The notes: generated by a model not told the origin, from the sequence alone. DNA of 64,000 nucleotides from Streptomyces phaeolivaceus (GCF_009184865.1 NZ_CP045096.1:6696001-6760000); one strand, 5' to 3'. Counted from the stretch's first letter, positions 1 through 9,065 are shown. A program made the numbers and translations.

Positions 1-340
1 GTTGTGTGGCTGCGGTCGGACCGGGGTGGCAGCGCCCCTGGTGGGGTCTGGGCGAGGCCTCTTCTTGGGTGTGCGGCGGGAAAGGAACGGGTTCGGGGCC
101 TGACTGGCGGGGCCCGGCGCGACGTGGGGACGGGGTCGGCGCGCGCGGGAGCCTGTACGGCTGGGCTGCCGCGAGGCGTGACGCGGTGAGGGTGCAGGGG
201 CGCAGCCCTTGGGCGACCCGACCCCCGACAAGACACTGGGACTCGGAAAAACGCGCTTGAACTATTGAGCACCCCCACCCCTTCGAACGTATCGTCTGTT
301 GAGGGGTCAACGGCACGGCGGACAAGAGGCGGCGCAGACC
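1..340. other. no convincing gene (left edge)
   Basis: This stretch precedes the DoxX gene. Open frames here are short, rich in Gly, Arg and Trp, and resemble chance frames in GC-rich DNA. A TTGAAC at about 257-262 could be a -35 element for the DoxX gene, but I see no matching -10. A purine-rich AAGAGG lies about 12 nt before its start. Confidence 0.4.
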
Positions 341-886
341 ATGACTCACGACATTCGCTCGGACTCCCACACCCCCTACCTCAACGGCGGCCCGGACTGG
401 CGGGACTCCGCCACCCGCTACGCCCTGCTACCCCTACGCCTCTTCCTCGCCGTCACCTTCATCTACGCCGGCCTGGACAAACTCACCGACAGCGCGTTCA
501 TGGCGGACTCCGGCTCCGGCTCCATCGGCGACATGATGAGCGCCGCCCGAGACTCCTCCGCCATCCCAGCCATGATCGACATGGCCCTCAACAACCCTGT
601 CGGCTTCGGCTACGCCATCGCCATCGGCGAACTGGCCGTCGGTATCGGTACCCTCCTCGGCTTCCTCACCCGTCTGGCCGCGGTCGGCGGCGCCCTGATC
701 TCCCTCAGCCTCTGGCTGACAGTCAGCTGGTCCGCGTCCCCGTACTACTACGGCAACGACCTCCCCTACCTCATGGCCTGGATCCCCCTCATCCTCGCCG
801 GCGCCCCGGTCCTCTCCGTGGACGCGGCCATCCGCTCCCGCCGCCACGGCGGCGGCAGCAGGCACCGCGCGGGCAATTACCACTGA
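341..886 (+). CDS. DoxX family integral membrane protein
   Basis: A 181-residue membrane protein with about four hydrophobic helices. The first begins LLPLRLFLAVTFIYAGLDKL, the typical opening of the DoxX family. Later segments include GYAIAIGELAVGIGTLLGFL, with the family's G-E-L-A-G pattern, and a short basic C-terminus. DoxX proteins are often tied to redox and thiol stress, but their chemistry is poorly defined, so no reaction is assigned. I chose the ATG at 341 because the upstream in-frame extension is basic and uninformative, and an AGAGG element lies about 12 nt before it. The gene stands alone; the next gene is convergent and more than 600 bases away. Confidence 0.85.
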   Translation: MTHDIRSDSHTPYLNGGPDWRDSATRYALLPLRLFLAVTFIYAGLDKLTDSAFMADSGSGSIGDMMSAARDSSAIPAMIDMALNNPVGFGYAIAIGELAVGIGTLLGFLTRLAAVGGALISLSLWLTVSWSASPYYYGNDLPYLMAWIPLILAGAPVLSVDAAIRSRRHGGGSRHRAGNYH

Positions 887-1527
887 GCCCTACGGTGCCT
901 TCGCCCACATCCTTCGAGCACAGCCTTCGGCCACAGCCTGCGCCCACAGCCTTCGGCCACGGCCTTTCCACTACGGCTCTTCCGGCCACAGGTCCGTCGG
1001 CCACAGCTCTTCCAGCCACAGGTCCGCCGGTCACCGTCCGTCGGCCACAGGTCCGCCACTGCGGCTCAGCCGCGCGGGGTGAGCCGCGCTGGGCGAGCCG
1101 CCCGCGCCGGAGGTCTCGGCCTTCCCTGGGCATCGGGCCCGAGATCAAGGCCGACCCGTCCCACCTGGTGCCGATCCCTGCCCGCGACCGCCACCAAGGC
1201 TCGCCTCTGCCCGCGCCGCAGCGCACCGGCGGGTCTACGGCAGACTCCGGCCACCACCCGCACTGACCGCACCTTGGTCTGGCCCTCACCCTCCTGGCCC
1301 CGCCCGGCCCTCGCTGTCCCTGGCCCTGCCCTTGCCCTCCTGGTCCGGCCGCTATCTCCGACTTCGGCCCTCCGCTCACTCGGGGGATGGCCCTTGGAGC
1401 TTCTCCACGACGCCCAGCCGTTCCTCACTGGCGAGGCGCCCTCGTCTGGCCTGGCTGGCCCGTCCGGCCGAACCCGCCGCATCTCGCCTCTCTGCCCTCC
1501 CTTCTCCGCAGCCTCTGCGGCATCCGC
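887..1527. repeat. gene-free region with degenerate tandem repeats
   Basis: A gene-free stretch between convergent genes. From about 897 to 1065 it is built of imperfect repeats around GGCCACAG followed by CCTTC or GTCCG, spaced roughly 15-18 bases. Beyond 1270 it becomes C- and T-rich low-complexity sequence. No clear terminator hairpin or RNA was recognised. Confidence 0.5.
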
Positions 1528-1893
1528 TCACCCCACCGACCCTCTCGGCCCTGCGTCCCTCTCCCCATCTGCCGTACCTGCTGTCCCAGCCCCACCCGCT
1601 GATCCGGTCTCCCTAGTCGGCCCGGTCTCCCCGGTCGGCCCGGCTCCGCCTGTCGGTCCCGTCGGTCCCGCAGAACCTCTCGGACCCGCCCGCCCGGCGC
1701 CCCGCCACTCCCGTATCGCGTGATCCAGAAACCCCACCGCTCCCGCCAGACAGAGCCCTCCGACGACGAGCGGGATCACCACGAACCACGGTGTCTCCCA
1801 GGCATCTCCCGCGTCGCCGAGGTAGACGACACCGGCGGCGGTGAGGACGAGGCCTGCGACCAGCTTTCCGGGGCGGAACTCATGCCGCAGCAC
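1528..1893 (-). CDS. small membrane protein with Gly/Pro/Thr-rich tail
   Basis: A 121-residue protein. The first half has two hydrophobic helices (about residues 11-25 and 36-55) joined by a short loop containing WETPW. The second half is a low-complexity tail of G-P-T and G-E-T triplets, superficially collagen-like. The ATG lies inside the last codons of the upstream PspC gene (14-base overlap), so the two are probably translationally coupled in one minus-strand operon. I do not recognise the family. The tail may be a flexible linker or simply a product of GC-rich drift. Confidence 0.6.
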   Translation of the reverse strand: MLRHEFRPGKLVAGLVLTAAGVVYLGDAGDAWETPWFVVIPLVVGGLCLAGAVGFLDHAIREWRGAGRAGPRGSAGPTGPTGGAGPTGETGPTRETGSAGGAGTAGTADGERDAGPRGSVG

Positions 1894-3673
1894 GGGCCAC
1901 CTCCGCCTGTCCCAGACCGACTTCGAGGTCGATGGTGAGTGTGCCGCCGTCGGCCGAGCCCTTCTCGGGGGCCAGCGTCAGCCGCTCGCTCTTGTCCGGT
2001 GCCACGTCCACGTCCTCCTTGTCGTCACCCGGCAACTGGATGTCACCGAGGCCCACTTCGACATCGAGCCGCACGGTGACGTCCGGTGGAACCACCACTT
2101 TCACCTTGCCCGCGCCCACCTCCACGCTCGTGGTCAGCGTGTCCCCCTTCCGTAGATCAATCTCGGACAGGTCCAGCGTGCCCACACCCGTCCCCAGTTC
2201 GTAGCGGGCCGCCACGCTCTCCGCGTTCCGCGGGGCCCACTCCGTACGGACCCAGTCGGTGGTGATGTTGCTCGGGAGCGCCGCCGTGCACGCCAGGAGT
2301 CCGGCCGTGACCAAGGCCAGGAAGATCGACCCCGCTCCCGTACGGCCCAGGAAGGCGCTCAGGGCTATGCCCAGGCCGAACACGGTCAGCGCGCAGGCCA
2401 GGCCGGTCTGCAGGCTGGCGGCCAGAGCGCGGTCCTCCCAGGTCGCACCGGTGCCGATACCGCCGGCGAGCAGCGCGAGCAGGAATATCCATCCTCCCGT
2501 CCAGCGCGGACCTCGTGGCTTCGGCGGGCGCGGGGTGCGTATGTCCTGGCGTGAGGGCGGCACGCCCTGGGCGATGTTGAACGCCGCCGCCATGTCCCGG
2601 TCATGAGTCCCCCACGGCCCCCACAGATAGCCCGTGCCGCCCTCATGCGTCCCGTCCTTGACTATCGGGTCGCGCCACCAGGAGGGGTAGGCGGAGGCCA
2701 CGGGCGGCGCCTGGGCCTCCGGCGGCGCGTCGGCGACGGCCTGCGCGGCGAGCGGGTCGGGGTCGGGGGCGCCGCGGTGCTGCGACCAGTACCCCGCGCC
2801 GGCCAGGAGCAGGGAGAGGACCACGGAGAAGGTCAGCACGCTCGTGTTGCTCAGCATGGTGAGGAAGACACCGCAGCCGACCAGCGCGAAGAGTACGGCG
2901 GTGAGCGCATGGCCGTCGACCCGGCCGGTCAGCAGCTTGCGTACCTCGTTCTCCTCCTCGTCGTCGTACGGCACGAACAGCCAGGCGAAGCCGTAGAAGA
3001 TCAGGCCGAGGCCGCCGGTCGCGGCGAGGACCGCGAGCACCACCCGGAAGATCACCGGATCCATGTCGCACTGCCGCCCGAGCCCGGAGCAGACACCGCC
3101 CAGCATCTTGTACCGGCGATCCCGACGGAACTTGTGCGGGGCGGCGGGGCCACCGGCCGGATCGTCCGGGGCGGGCTGCCCTGCCGAGCCGGGGGTGGAC
3201 GGGCCGGGGGTGGACTGGGCGGAGGCGGATGGCCCAGCCGCGTCGGGAGAGGGGCGGCCGGCAGCTCCCGGAGATTCGGCAGCTTCGGGAGACGCGGCAC
3301 CTTCCGCACTTCCGGCACCTCCGGTACTTCCGGTACTTCCGGTACCTCCGGCGGCTCCGGAACCTCCAGCGGTGGCTCCGCCAGGGTCGGTGGTGGCCCC
3401 GTCAGGACCGGCGGTGACCGCTTGATCCGCGGGTGCGCCCGCGCCCGCCCGCGTGCCCGTGTGCGTATCCGCGCCCGCGCCTGTGTGCGTGCGTCCGCCC
3501 GCCCGCGAGCCCGCGTCCGCCTGCGGGTCTGGGCCCGCGTCCCCGTGCGCGCGCGGCTTTTCCGCCCCGGTGCCCGGTGGGGGCACGGCGTCCTGTGGCT
3601 CGGTGGTGGGCCGCAGGGCGTCCGGACCCGAGCCGGGGCCCGGCTCCGCTGCCGCGTGCTGGTGATCCGTCAT
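1880..3673 (-). CDS. PspC domain-containing membrane protein
   Basis: A protein of about 597 residues. A long disordered N-terminus rich in Gly, Ala, Pro and Thr (roughly residues 1-180) precedes a PspC domain recognised by FRRDRRYKMLGGVCSGLG and the hydrophobic stretch ending GFAWLFVPYDDE. Several more membrane helices and a C-terminal beta-rich segment follow, the latter with repeated VEVGLGDIQL and VEVGLGQ motifs like LiaF/DUF1707-type adhesin-like domains. PspC proteins act in envelope-stress sensing. The ATG at 3673 starts MTDHQH and opens the divergent intergenic region shared with a PspC-histidine kinase, so the two PspC proteins likely form one envelope-stress module. Confidence 0.85.
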   Translation of the reverse strand: MTDHQHAAAEPGPGSGPDALRPTTEPQDAVPPPGTGAEKPRAHGDAGPDPQADAGSRAGGRTHTGAGADTHTGTRAGAGAPADQAVTAGPDGATTDPGGATAGGSGAAGGTGSTGSTGGAGSAEGAASPEAAESPGAAGRPSPDAAGPSASAQSTPGPSTPGSAGQPAPDDPAGGPAAPHKFRRDRRYKMLGGVCSGLGRQCDMDPVIFRVVLAVLAATGGLGLIFYGFAWLFVPYDDEEENEVRKLLTGRVDGHALTAVLFALVGCGVFLTMLSNTSVLTFSVVLSLLLAGAGYWSQHRGAPDPDPLAAQAVADAPPEAQAPPVASAYPSWWRDPIVKDGTHEGGTGYLWGPWGTHDRDMAAAFNIAQGVPPSRQDIRTPRPPKPRGPRWTGGWIFLLALLAGGIGTGATWEDRALAASLQTGLACALTVFGLGIALSAFLGRTGAGSIFLALVTAGLLACTAALPSNITTDWVRTEWAPRNAESVAARYELGTGVGTLDLSEIDLRKGDTLTTSVEVGAGKVKVVVPPDVTVRLDVEVGLGDIQLPGDDKEDVDVAPDKSERLTLAPEKGSADGGTLTIDLEVGLGQAEVARAAA

Positions 3674-3839
3674 GCGTCCATCGTGACCGCCGAGCCCGTC
3701 CGACGGCAGTCGGGATGACCCTGGTCGAACCCTGATATCCGCCCGGGGATGCGTTCGATCACGGTGAGGCCGAAGATCAGGGGCGTCTCGGGGGTCGACC
3801 CTGATGCCTCGATACGCCGTGCGTGTGAACATCGATGGC

Positions 3840-5129
3840 ATGCCGGAAGCCGCAGCACTGCCAGTCGACACTCCGCGGCCCCCGCGCAAGCTCTACCGCA
3901 GCAGCGACGGACGCTGGCTCGGAGGCGTGGCGCGAGGGCTCGCCGGACATCTCGGCCTGCCCGTGACCTGGGTGCGGCTCGTGTTCGTCGGCCTCTTCCT
4001 GGCGGACGGCCTCGGCGCTCTGGTCTACGCGGCGTTCTGGTTCTTCGTCCCGCTCGGCGTGGGCGGCGTCGACAACCAGCGGCCACCGGCCATCGCCACC
4101 GAGACCTCCCCCGACGGCCGCCGCAGACTCGTGGCCCGCAAGCCCGACCGCGGCCAGATAGTCGCCCTCCTCCTCATGGTCGTCGTGGCCATGGTCTTCG
4201 TCGGAAATGTGAACCTGGGGGAGGGTGCCAGGGCGTATCTGTGGCCGACCGTGCTCGTCGCGGCCGGCGTCGCCCTGGTCTGGCGTCAGGCGGACAACGC
4301 GCGGCGGGCCCGCTGGGCCGAGGTCGGCCGCCGTCGGCGCACGATCACGCTGCTCCGCTCCGTGGCCGGTGTCCTGCTGGTCACCACGGGTGTCTCCGGG
4401 ATATTCGTGCTGCAGGGCTCGGCCGCCCACCTCGGCTCGGTGCTGGAGGCCGCGCTCGCGGTGCTCGTCGGCATAGCGCTGCTGGCCGGCCCGTACCTCG
4501 TCCGTATGACCCAGGACCTCTCCGAGGAGCGCCTGATGCGTATCCGTGCCCAGGAGCGCGCGGAGGTCGCCGCCCATGTCCACGACTCGGTGCTGCACAC
4601 ACTGACACTGATACAGCGCAACGCGGACAGCCCGAACGAGGTGCGCCGCCTCGCCCGCGCCCAGGAACGCGACCTTCGGAACTGGCTGTACAAACCCGAG
4701 GGCACAGGAAAGGACGAGGCCGACGAGCCGGACACCCTCGCCGAGGCCGTGCGGCGGAACGCGGCGGAGGTCGAGGACAAGCACGGTGTCCCCATAGAGG
4801 TGGTCGTCGTCGGTGACTGCCCCCTCGACGAAGGACTGACCGCGCAGACGCAGGCCGCGCGCGAGGCGATGGTGAACGCCGCCAAGTACGGTGGCGAGGG
4901 CGGTGCCGTGCAGGTCTTCGCCGAGGTCGAGGGAAGGACGGTCTTCGTGTCCGTCCGTGACCGAGGTCCCGGCTTCGACCTCGACGCGATACCCGCCGAC
5001 CGCATGGGCGTCAGAGAATCGATCATCGGCCGCATGGAGCGCAACGGGGGTACGGCACGGCTCCGCGCCGTACCGGACGGCGGCACGGAGGTCGAGCTGG
5101 AGATGGAGAGGGCGGAGACGACGTCATGA
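3840..5129 (+). CDS. PspC-fused sensor histidine kinase (NarL-type two-component system)
   Basis: A protein of about 429 residues. An N-terminal PspC domain (residues about 16-75; LYRSSDGRWLGGVARGLAG) is followed by more membrane helices (about 110-200). A HisKA_3-type dimerisation region follows, with the predicted phosphoacceptor His in HVHDSVLHTL (about residue 248). The HATPase domain has an N-box (AREAMVNAAKYG) and a G-box (VRDRGPGFD). The fusion suggests membrane stress is sensed directly by the PspC part. The stop overlaps the regulator start by ATGA, so both are co-translated. The start is uncertain: an in-frame ATG at 3804 has a weak GGGGG upstream, whereas 3840 (MPEAAA) fits the usual short N-terminus. 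Confidence 0.9.
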   Translation: MPEAAALPVDTPRPPRKLYRSSDGRWLGGVARGLAGHLGLPVTWVRLVFVGLFLADGLGALVYAAFWFFVPLGVGGVDNQRPPAIATETSPDGRRRLVARKPDRGQIVALLLMVVVAMVFVGNVNLGEGARAYLWPTVLVAAGVALVWRQADNARRARWAEVGRRRRTITLLRSVAGVLLVTTGVSGIFVLQGSAAHLGSVLEAALAVLVGIALLAGPYLVRMTQDLSEERLMRIRAQERAEVAAHVHDSVLHTLTLIQRNADSPNEVRRLARAQERDLRNWLYKPEGTGKDEADEPDTLAEAVRRNAAEVEDKHGVPIEVVVVGDCPLDEGLTAQTQAAREAMVNAAKYGGEGGAVQVFAEVEGRTVFVSVRDRGPGFDLDAIPADRMGVRESIIGRMERNGGTARLRAVPDGGTEVELEMERAETTS

Positions 5130-5998
5130 GTGACGCGAACGGACCGAACGACACTGCCGCACAGGGCGGTTCGGGCACTGGGCCGGAAGGGGACCAGGGA
5201 GGTCCGGCCGCGCGGGGTACGGATGCGGCCGAGGGCGGGGTCGACGAGTCCGGCCGGCCCGACGAGACCGGTCGGCCCGGTGAATCCGGGCGGACCACCG
5301 CGTCCGCCGGTTCCGGCGTGACCGCCGCCGGGTCCGGTCGGCATGTCCGGGTCGTGCTGGTGGACGATCACCGGATGTTCCGGACGGGAGTCCAGGCCGA
5401 GATCGGGGAGACGGACCGTACGGGCGTGGAGGTCGTCGGAGAGGCGCCCGATGTCGACCAGGCGGTATCGGTGATCACGAGTACGCGGCCCGAGGTGGTG
5501 CTCCTCGATGTGCATCTGCCCGGTGGCGGTGGGGTCGAAGTGCTGCGGCGCTGCTCGGCGTTGATGGCGGACGCCGAGCAGCCCGTGCGGTTCCTCGCGC
5601 TGTCCGTGTCGGACGCGGCGGAGGATGTGATCGGTGTGATCCGGGGTGGTGCGCGCGGCTATGTCACCAAGACGATCACCGGCTCCGATCTGGTCAACTC
5701 CATCTTCCGGGTCCAGGAGGGCGACGCGGTCTTCTCCCCGCGCCTGGCCGGCTTCGTTCTGGACGCCTTCGCCTCCACCGACGCCCCGCCCGTCGACGAG
5801 GATCTCGACCGGCTCACCCAGCGTGAGCGCGAAGTGCTGCGTCTCATCGCCCGTGGCTATGCGTACAAGGAGATCGCCAAGCAGCTCTACATCTCGGTGA
5901 AGACGGTGGAGTCCCATGTCTCGGCCGTACTGCGGAAGTTGCAGCTGTCCAACCGGCATGAACTGACGAGATGGGCGACGGCACGGCGCCTGGTCTGA
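5126..5998 (+). CDS. LuxR/NarL-family response regulator
   Basis: A protein of about 290 residues and the partner of the PspC kinase. A disordered Gly/Arg/Thr-rich extension (residues 1-72) precedes the receiver domain, which has acidic residues D80-D81 and the predicted phosphorylated Asp at about 128 in VVLLDVHLPGGG. The conserved Lys follows in GYVTKTI. The LuxR-type helix-turn-helix (about 225-285) reads LTQREREVLRLIARGYAYKE then SVKTVESHVSAVLRKL. The start codon overlaps the kinase stop (ATGA). The long N-terminal extension is unusual for the family but low-complexity. Targets cannot be deduced, though the adjacent PspC gene is a natural candidate. Confidence 0.93.
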   Translation: MSDANGPNDTAAQGGSGTGPEGDQGGPAARGTDAAEGGVDESGRPDETGRPGESGRTTASAGSGVTAAGSGRHVRVVLVDDHRMFRTGVQAEIGETDRTGVEVVGEAPDVDQAVSVITSTRPEVVLLDVHLPGGGGVEVLRRCSALMADAEQPVRFLALSVSDAAEDVIGVIRGGARGYVTKTITGSDLVNSIFRVQEGDAVFSPRLAGFVLDAFASTDAPPVDEDLDRLTQREREVLRLIARGYAYKEIAKQLYISVKTVESHVSAVLRKLQLSNRHELTRWATARRLV

Positions 5999-6123
5999 GA
6001 GCCGGGCGGCCGGTTGGGCGCCGCCCGCCCGCCAGATCGATCCCCTGACCGGCCGACGCCGCCCGGCCCACGCCACCGGGCCCGCGAGGCCCAGCCCAGG
6101 CTGCCCAGCCCACGCCGCCCGGC

Positions 6124-7209
6124 TCAGGCCACCCGTGTGGCCCCCGCGTACGGCATCTCGTCGAGAGGTGCCACGCGTACCGGGGCCGACGGGTTCGGGG
6201 CGTGGATCATCTGGCCGTTGCCGATGTAGATGCCCACGTGGCTGATGCCGGAGTAGAAGAAGACGAGGTCGCCGGGGCGGAGTTCGGAGCGGGCGACGCG
6301 GCGGCCGGCGTCGATCTGGGAGTAGGTGGTGCGGGGGAGGGAGACACCGGCGGCGCGGTAGGCCGCCAGGGTGAGGCCGGAGCAGTCGAAGGCGTTGGGG
6401 CCGGTGGCGCCCCAGACGTACGGGCTGCCGAGCTTGGAGTAGGCGTAGGAGACGGCCGCGGCGGCACGGGAGTTGGGGGCGTCGGTGGACGCGGCGGCCG
6501 GGGAGACGGGGCCGGTGAGGTCGGGGCGGGCCGAGGCGGAGGAGCGCGAGGCGTGCCCGGTGCCGGTGGTGCCCCCCGGGGTGTCGAGCCGGGCGCGGTC
6601 CTCGGTGGTGAGCCGGTCGAGCAGTTGCCGTGCGTCGGTGAGTTTCGAGGTGACGGTCTTCTTGTGCCGCTTCAGTTCCGTCTGCCGGGTCTTGAGGGTG
6701 CCGAGTTCGACGCGGGCTGCGCCGCGCAGCCGTTCGATCTCCAGCAACTGCTTCCGTACGCTCGCCACATCGGCCGAGTGCCGGCTGCCGACGCGCTCGG
6801 CGAGGGCGGCGCCGTCCAGGTACTGGTCAGGGTCGGCGGAGAGCGCGAGCTGCCAGGAGGGATCCAGGCCCCCGCCCCGGTACTGCGCCGCGGCCACCGA
6901 ACCGAGTTCGTCGCGGGCCGAGTTGAGCCGGTCGGTGCGGCGGGCGGCCTGGTCGCGCAGCTCCTCCAGGTTCTCCTGCGCCTTGTCGGCCTTCTCCTTC
7001 GCGCCGTTGTACTTCTCGGTGGCGACCTCGGCCTCTTGGTAGAGCCTGTCCACCTTCGCCTTGACCTGGTCAGGCGTGAGCTGTGGATCGGCGTGTCCGG
7101 TGCCGTCGAAACCGGTCGCGGTCGCCGCGCCCGCGAGGGCGAAGGTCGCGGCCGTGCGGACCGTATGGCCGCCGAGTGAGCGCTGTCTGGGCTTGCGGTG
7201 CGCTGCCAC
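6124..7209 (-). CDS. secreted NLP/P60 (C40) peptidoglycan hydrolase
   Basis: A protein of about 361 residues. A basic N-terminus and hydrophobic segment act as signal peptide. A long coiled coil (about 45-210) precedes a C-terminal NLP/P60 domain with nucleophile Cys276 (DCSGLT), His324 (SHVGIYIG) and His336 (MIHAPNP). Such RipA-like enzymes cleave peptide stems of peptidoglycan, and the coiled coil usually restrains the catalytic domain. I chose GTG 7209 because its product starts VAAHRKPR, matching the MAPHRKPR start of the paralogue at 13914-15113; GGAGAGGA lies about 12 nt upstream. Unlike the paralogue, it lacks a recognisable c-di-AMP riboswitch in its leader. Confidence 0.9.
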   Translation of the reverse strand: MAAHRKPRQRSLGGHTVRTAATFALAGAATATGFDGTGHADPQLTPDQVKAKVDRLYQEAEVATEKYNGAKEKADKAQENLEELRDQAARRTDRLNSARDELGSVAAAQYRGGGLDPSWQLALSADPDQYLDGAALAERVGSRHSADVASVRKQLLEIERLRGAARVELGTLKTRQTELKRHKKTVTSKLTDARQLLDRLTTEDRARLDTPGGTTGTGHASRSSASARPDLTGPVSPAAASTDAPNSRAAAAVSYAYSKLGSPYVWGATGPNAFDCSGLTLAAYRAAGVSLPRTTYSQIDAGRRVARSELRPGDLVFFYSGISHVGIYIGNGQMIHAPNPSAPVRVAPLDEMPYAGATRVA

Positions 7210-7648
7210 GTGGAGTGCGTGTCCTCTCCGTACGACCGCCGTCCGCAGTACGAACATCGTCTGTCCGTACGGACCGCCTGGGGGGAGCGGTTACACGTCC
7301 GGCGGCGGCCCGCACAGGGGGAGCGGGACGCCGCCGGACCTTCTCGGCGGTGGTGGCCGACTGCCGCCCCTGGTCCGGGCGGCGGTGGGGAGCCGGTCAC
7401 CTGAGGGAGGACGCTAAACCTGGCTGTGAGGGCACGGTAACGCGTTGTACGGAAGTGGCGCGCACCGACCACGAGGTGACCGTATGTGACCGCGATCCCG
7501 CCCTGGCGCCACCGACTTCACGCTGTGCGATGACCGATGCGGCGATTTCGGACCGGGCGGTGGCGAGGCGGTGCTATGCGGCGCATATATGCAAGACCGT
7601 CGATGCGCCTCGGCCGCCCCGGTGCCCGGCGGAACGCGGGCCTCTCAT
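7210..7648. other. intergenic leader/promoter region
   Basis: The region separates the divergent hydrolase gene from the intron-bearing locus. It contains the leader of the hydrolase and G-rich, locally palindromic stretches around 7300-7400. I looked for the ydaO-type core found before the paralogue, with GGGGTGAATC on the minus strand, and did not find it. No gene is supported. Confidence 0.4.
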
Positions 7649-7654
7649 TAGGCT
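7649..7654 (+). promoter_or_regulatory. possible -10 element of a leaderless promoter for the 9066-9419 gene
   Basis: TAGGCT lies six bases before the ATG at 7661. In Streptomyces, a TANNNT-like box at this distance is typical of leaderless transcripts. If the intron is removed, this ATG becomes the start of the membrane-protein gene now beginning at 9066. No good -35 is visible, so this is inference. Confidence 0.3.
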
Positions 7655-7875
7655 CCGCGCATGTTGCGTCCTGAAAGCTGGCTCAGGCTCGCGGGTGGAA
7701 GTCCCGTCCGGGTAGGCACCGGAGTGCCCGGTAGCTGGTCCCGGTTCGTCGGAGAGATCCGGCGGGCTGAGCGGGATGTCAAGAGCCTCTTTGGAGGGAG
7801 CAAGCGCGCGGGCCGTAGCGTGAAGCGAACTTTGTGTCGGCGACGGGTGAATCGTGGTTCTGGATCGTGACCCTC

Positions 7876-8592
7876 TGACGGCGGATCAAAACTGACCCAC
7901 TTCGTGGTCTTCTGACCAACCTGATCTTGATCGAAGGTCAGGAGAAGAGGGTGATTTCCGTGGAGGACTGGGCAGAGATCCGCAGGCTGCACCGGGCCGA
8001 GCAGATGCCGATCCGGGCGATCGCCCGGCAGCTGGGCATCTCGAAGAACACCGTGAAGCGGGCCCTGGCCACGAACCGGCCGCCGGTCTACTCCCGGCCG
8101 GCCAAGGGCTCGGCGGTCGACGTGGTCGAGCCGCAGATCCGGGAGCTGTTGAAGCAGACCCCGACGATGCCGGCGACGGTGATCGCCGAGCGGATCGGCT
8201 GGGACCGCGGCATGACTGTCCTCAAGGAACGCGTGCGCGAGCTGCGGCCCGCCTATCTGCCCGTCGATCCGGTCTCACGCACCACCTATCAGCCCGGCGA
8301 GCTGGCCCAGTGCGACCTGTGGTTCCCGCCCGCGTCGACAACCCGCTCGGCTACGGCCAGTCCGGCCGGCCGCCGGTGCTCGTGATGGTCTCGGGCTACT
8401 CGCGGATCATCACGGCGATGATGCTGCCCACCCGCACCACCGGCGACCTGATCGACGGACACTGGAAGCTGCTGACCGGCTGGAGGGCGGTCCCGCGGAT
8501 GCTGGTCTGGGACAACGAGGCCGGCATCGGCCGCGGCAAGGTGACCGGCGACTTCGCCGCGTTCGCGGGCCTGCTCGCCACCCGGAAGGTCG
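7876..8592 (+). mobile_element. truncated IS21-family element inside the intron
   Basis: The left end begins TGACGGCGGATCAAAAC, which I recognise as a typical terminus of actinobacterial IS21-family elements. It is followed by istA on the same strand. The element stops abruptly near 8592, where maturase coding sequence resumes. The right end, the last third of istA and all of istB are gone. The simplest history is insertion into the intron followed by a deletion that removed both the IS right half and the intron's reverse-transcriptase region. Confidence 0.75.
7951..8592 (+). pseudogene. istA: istA transposase fragment, frameshifted and 3'-truncated
   Basis: GTG 7951 follows a strong AGGAGAAGAGG. 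The product opens with an N-terminal helix-turn-helix (DWAEIRRLHRAEQMPIRAIA, then GISKNTVKRAL) and the first catalytic Asp in QCDLWFPP. Near 8335 the frame breaks: the continuation NPLGYGQSGRPPVLVMVSGY is read one frame away and carries the second Asp region (MLVWDNEAG). Translation ends at LLATRKVV, before the catalytic Glu expected for the DDE core. The protein cannot be an active transposase. Confidence 0.8.
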
Positions 8593-8958
8593 TGGGAGAA
8601 GTACGGAACAGTCCGCTTCTACCTGCACCGCTGGCCTTCGAAAGCGGCGATGAAGAGACTCCGAGACAAGGTCCGGGAACGGACCGACCGCCGTCGGTCG
8701 GGATGGGATATCCGTGATGTGATCGCGGATCTGAATCCGGTCCTGCGCGGCTGGGGCAATTACTTCAGAACCGGGAATGCCGCCGATAAATTCCAGAACG
8801 CTGACCGATACGTGGTGTGGCGACTTCGCAGACTGATGGTCAAGAAGCGAGGGCGCAACTTGCGGCGTGGGCAGTGGCAGGAATGGACGGAAGAGTGGTT
8901 CAGCGGGCACGGCCTGTATCGACTGCGTGGCACCATTCGCTATCCGAAGGCTGCGTAA
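8593..8958 (+). pseudogene. group II intron reverse transcriptase/maturase, C-terminal fragment
   Basis: About 121 residues remain. They start YGTVRFYLHRWPSKAAMKRL and include the maturase-specific region (DVIADLNPVLRGWGNYFRTG), ending LRGTIRYPKAA. This matches the GIIM/maturase domain that binds intron RNA. The reverse-transcriptase palm with its YADD motif is absent. No start codon or ribosome site precedes the fragment; its reading frame opens directly at the IS junction. An internal ATG at 8650 would give only the last 102 residues. It is best treated as a remnant, although the RNA-binding part itself has no stop or frameshift. Confidence 0.8.
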
Positions 8959-8979
8959 CCTTGTCAAGAAGATCATCGG

Positions 8980-9013
8980 TAAGCCGTGTGCGGGAAAACC
9001 GCACGCACGGATT
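8980..9013 (+). ncRNA. group II intron domain V hairpin
   Basis: The sequence AAGCCGTGTGCGG, a GAAA-type tetraloop, and CCGCACGCACGG form the short, bulged hairpin typical of the catalytic domain V, including the conserved AGC near its 5' base. It lies 22 bases after the maturase stop, the normal spacing. This is the most diagnostic intact piece of the intron RNA. Confidence 0.85.
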
Positions 9014-9065
9014 GAAAGGGGACGGAGGAAACGGGCCCGCAAGGGCACCGCGCCTCCAACTACCA

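Noticed and set aside
265..1266. 333-codon plus-strand frame across the DoxX gene
   Set aside because: It is in another frame of the DoxX gene and extends into the repeat region; composition is Arg/Pro/His-rich with no domain.
7300..7420. hairpin-like G/C-rich sequence as a terminator
   Set aside because: Pairing is imperfect, no T-run follows, and it lies upstream rather than downstream of the flanking gene.
7210..7450. second c-di-AMP riboswitch before the 6124-7209 hydrolase
   Set aside because: The conserved GGGGTGAATC and AACCCGACAGCTAAC elements are absent on the minus strand.
7661..7870. 69-codon frame at the intron 5' end
   Set aside because: The segment matches group II ribozyme sequence, so the frame is incidental.
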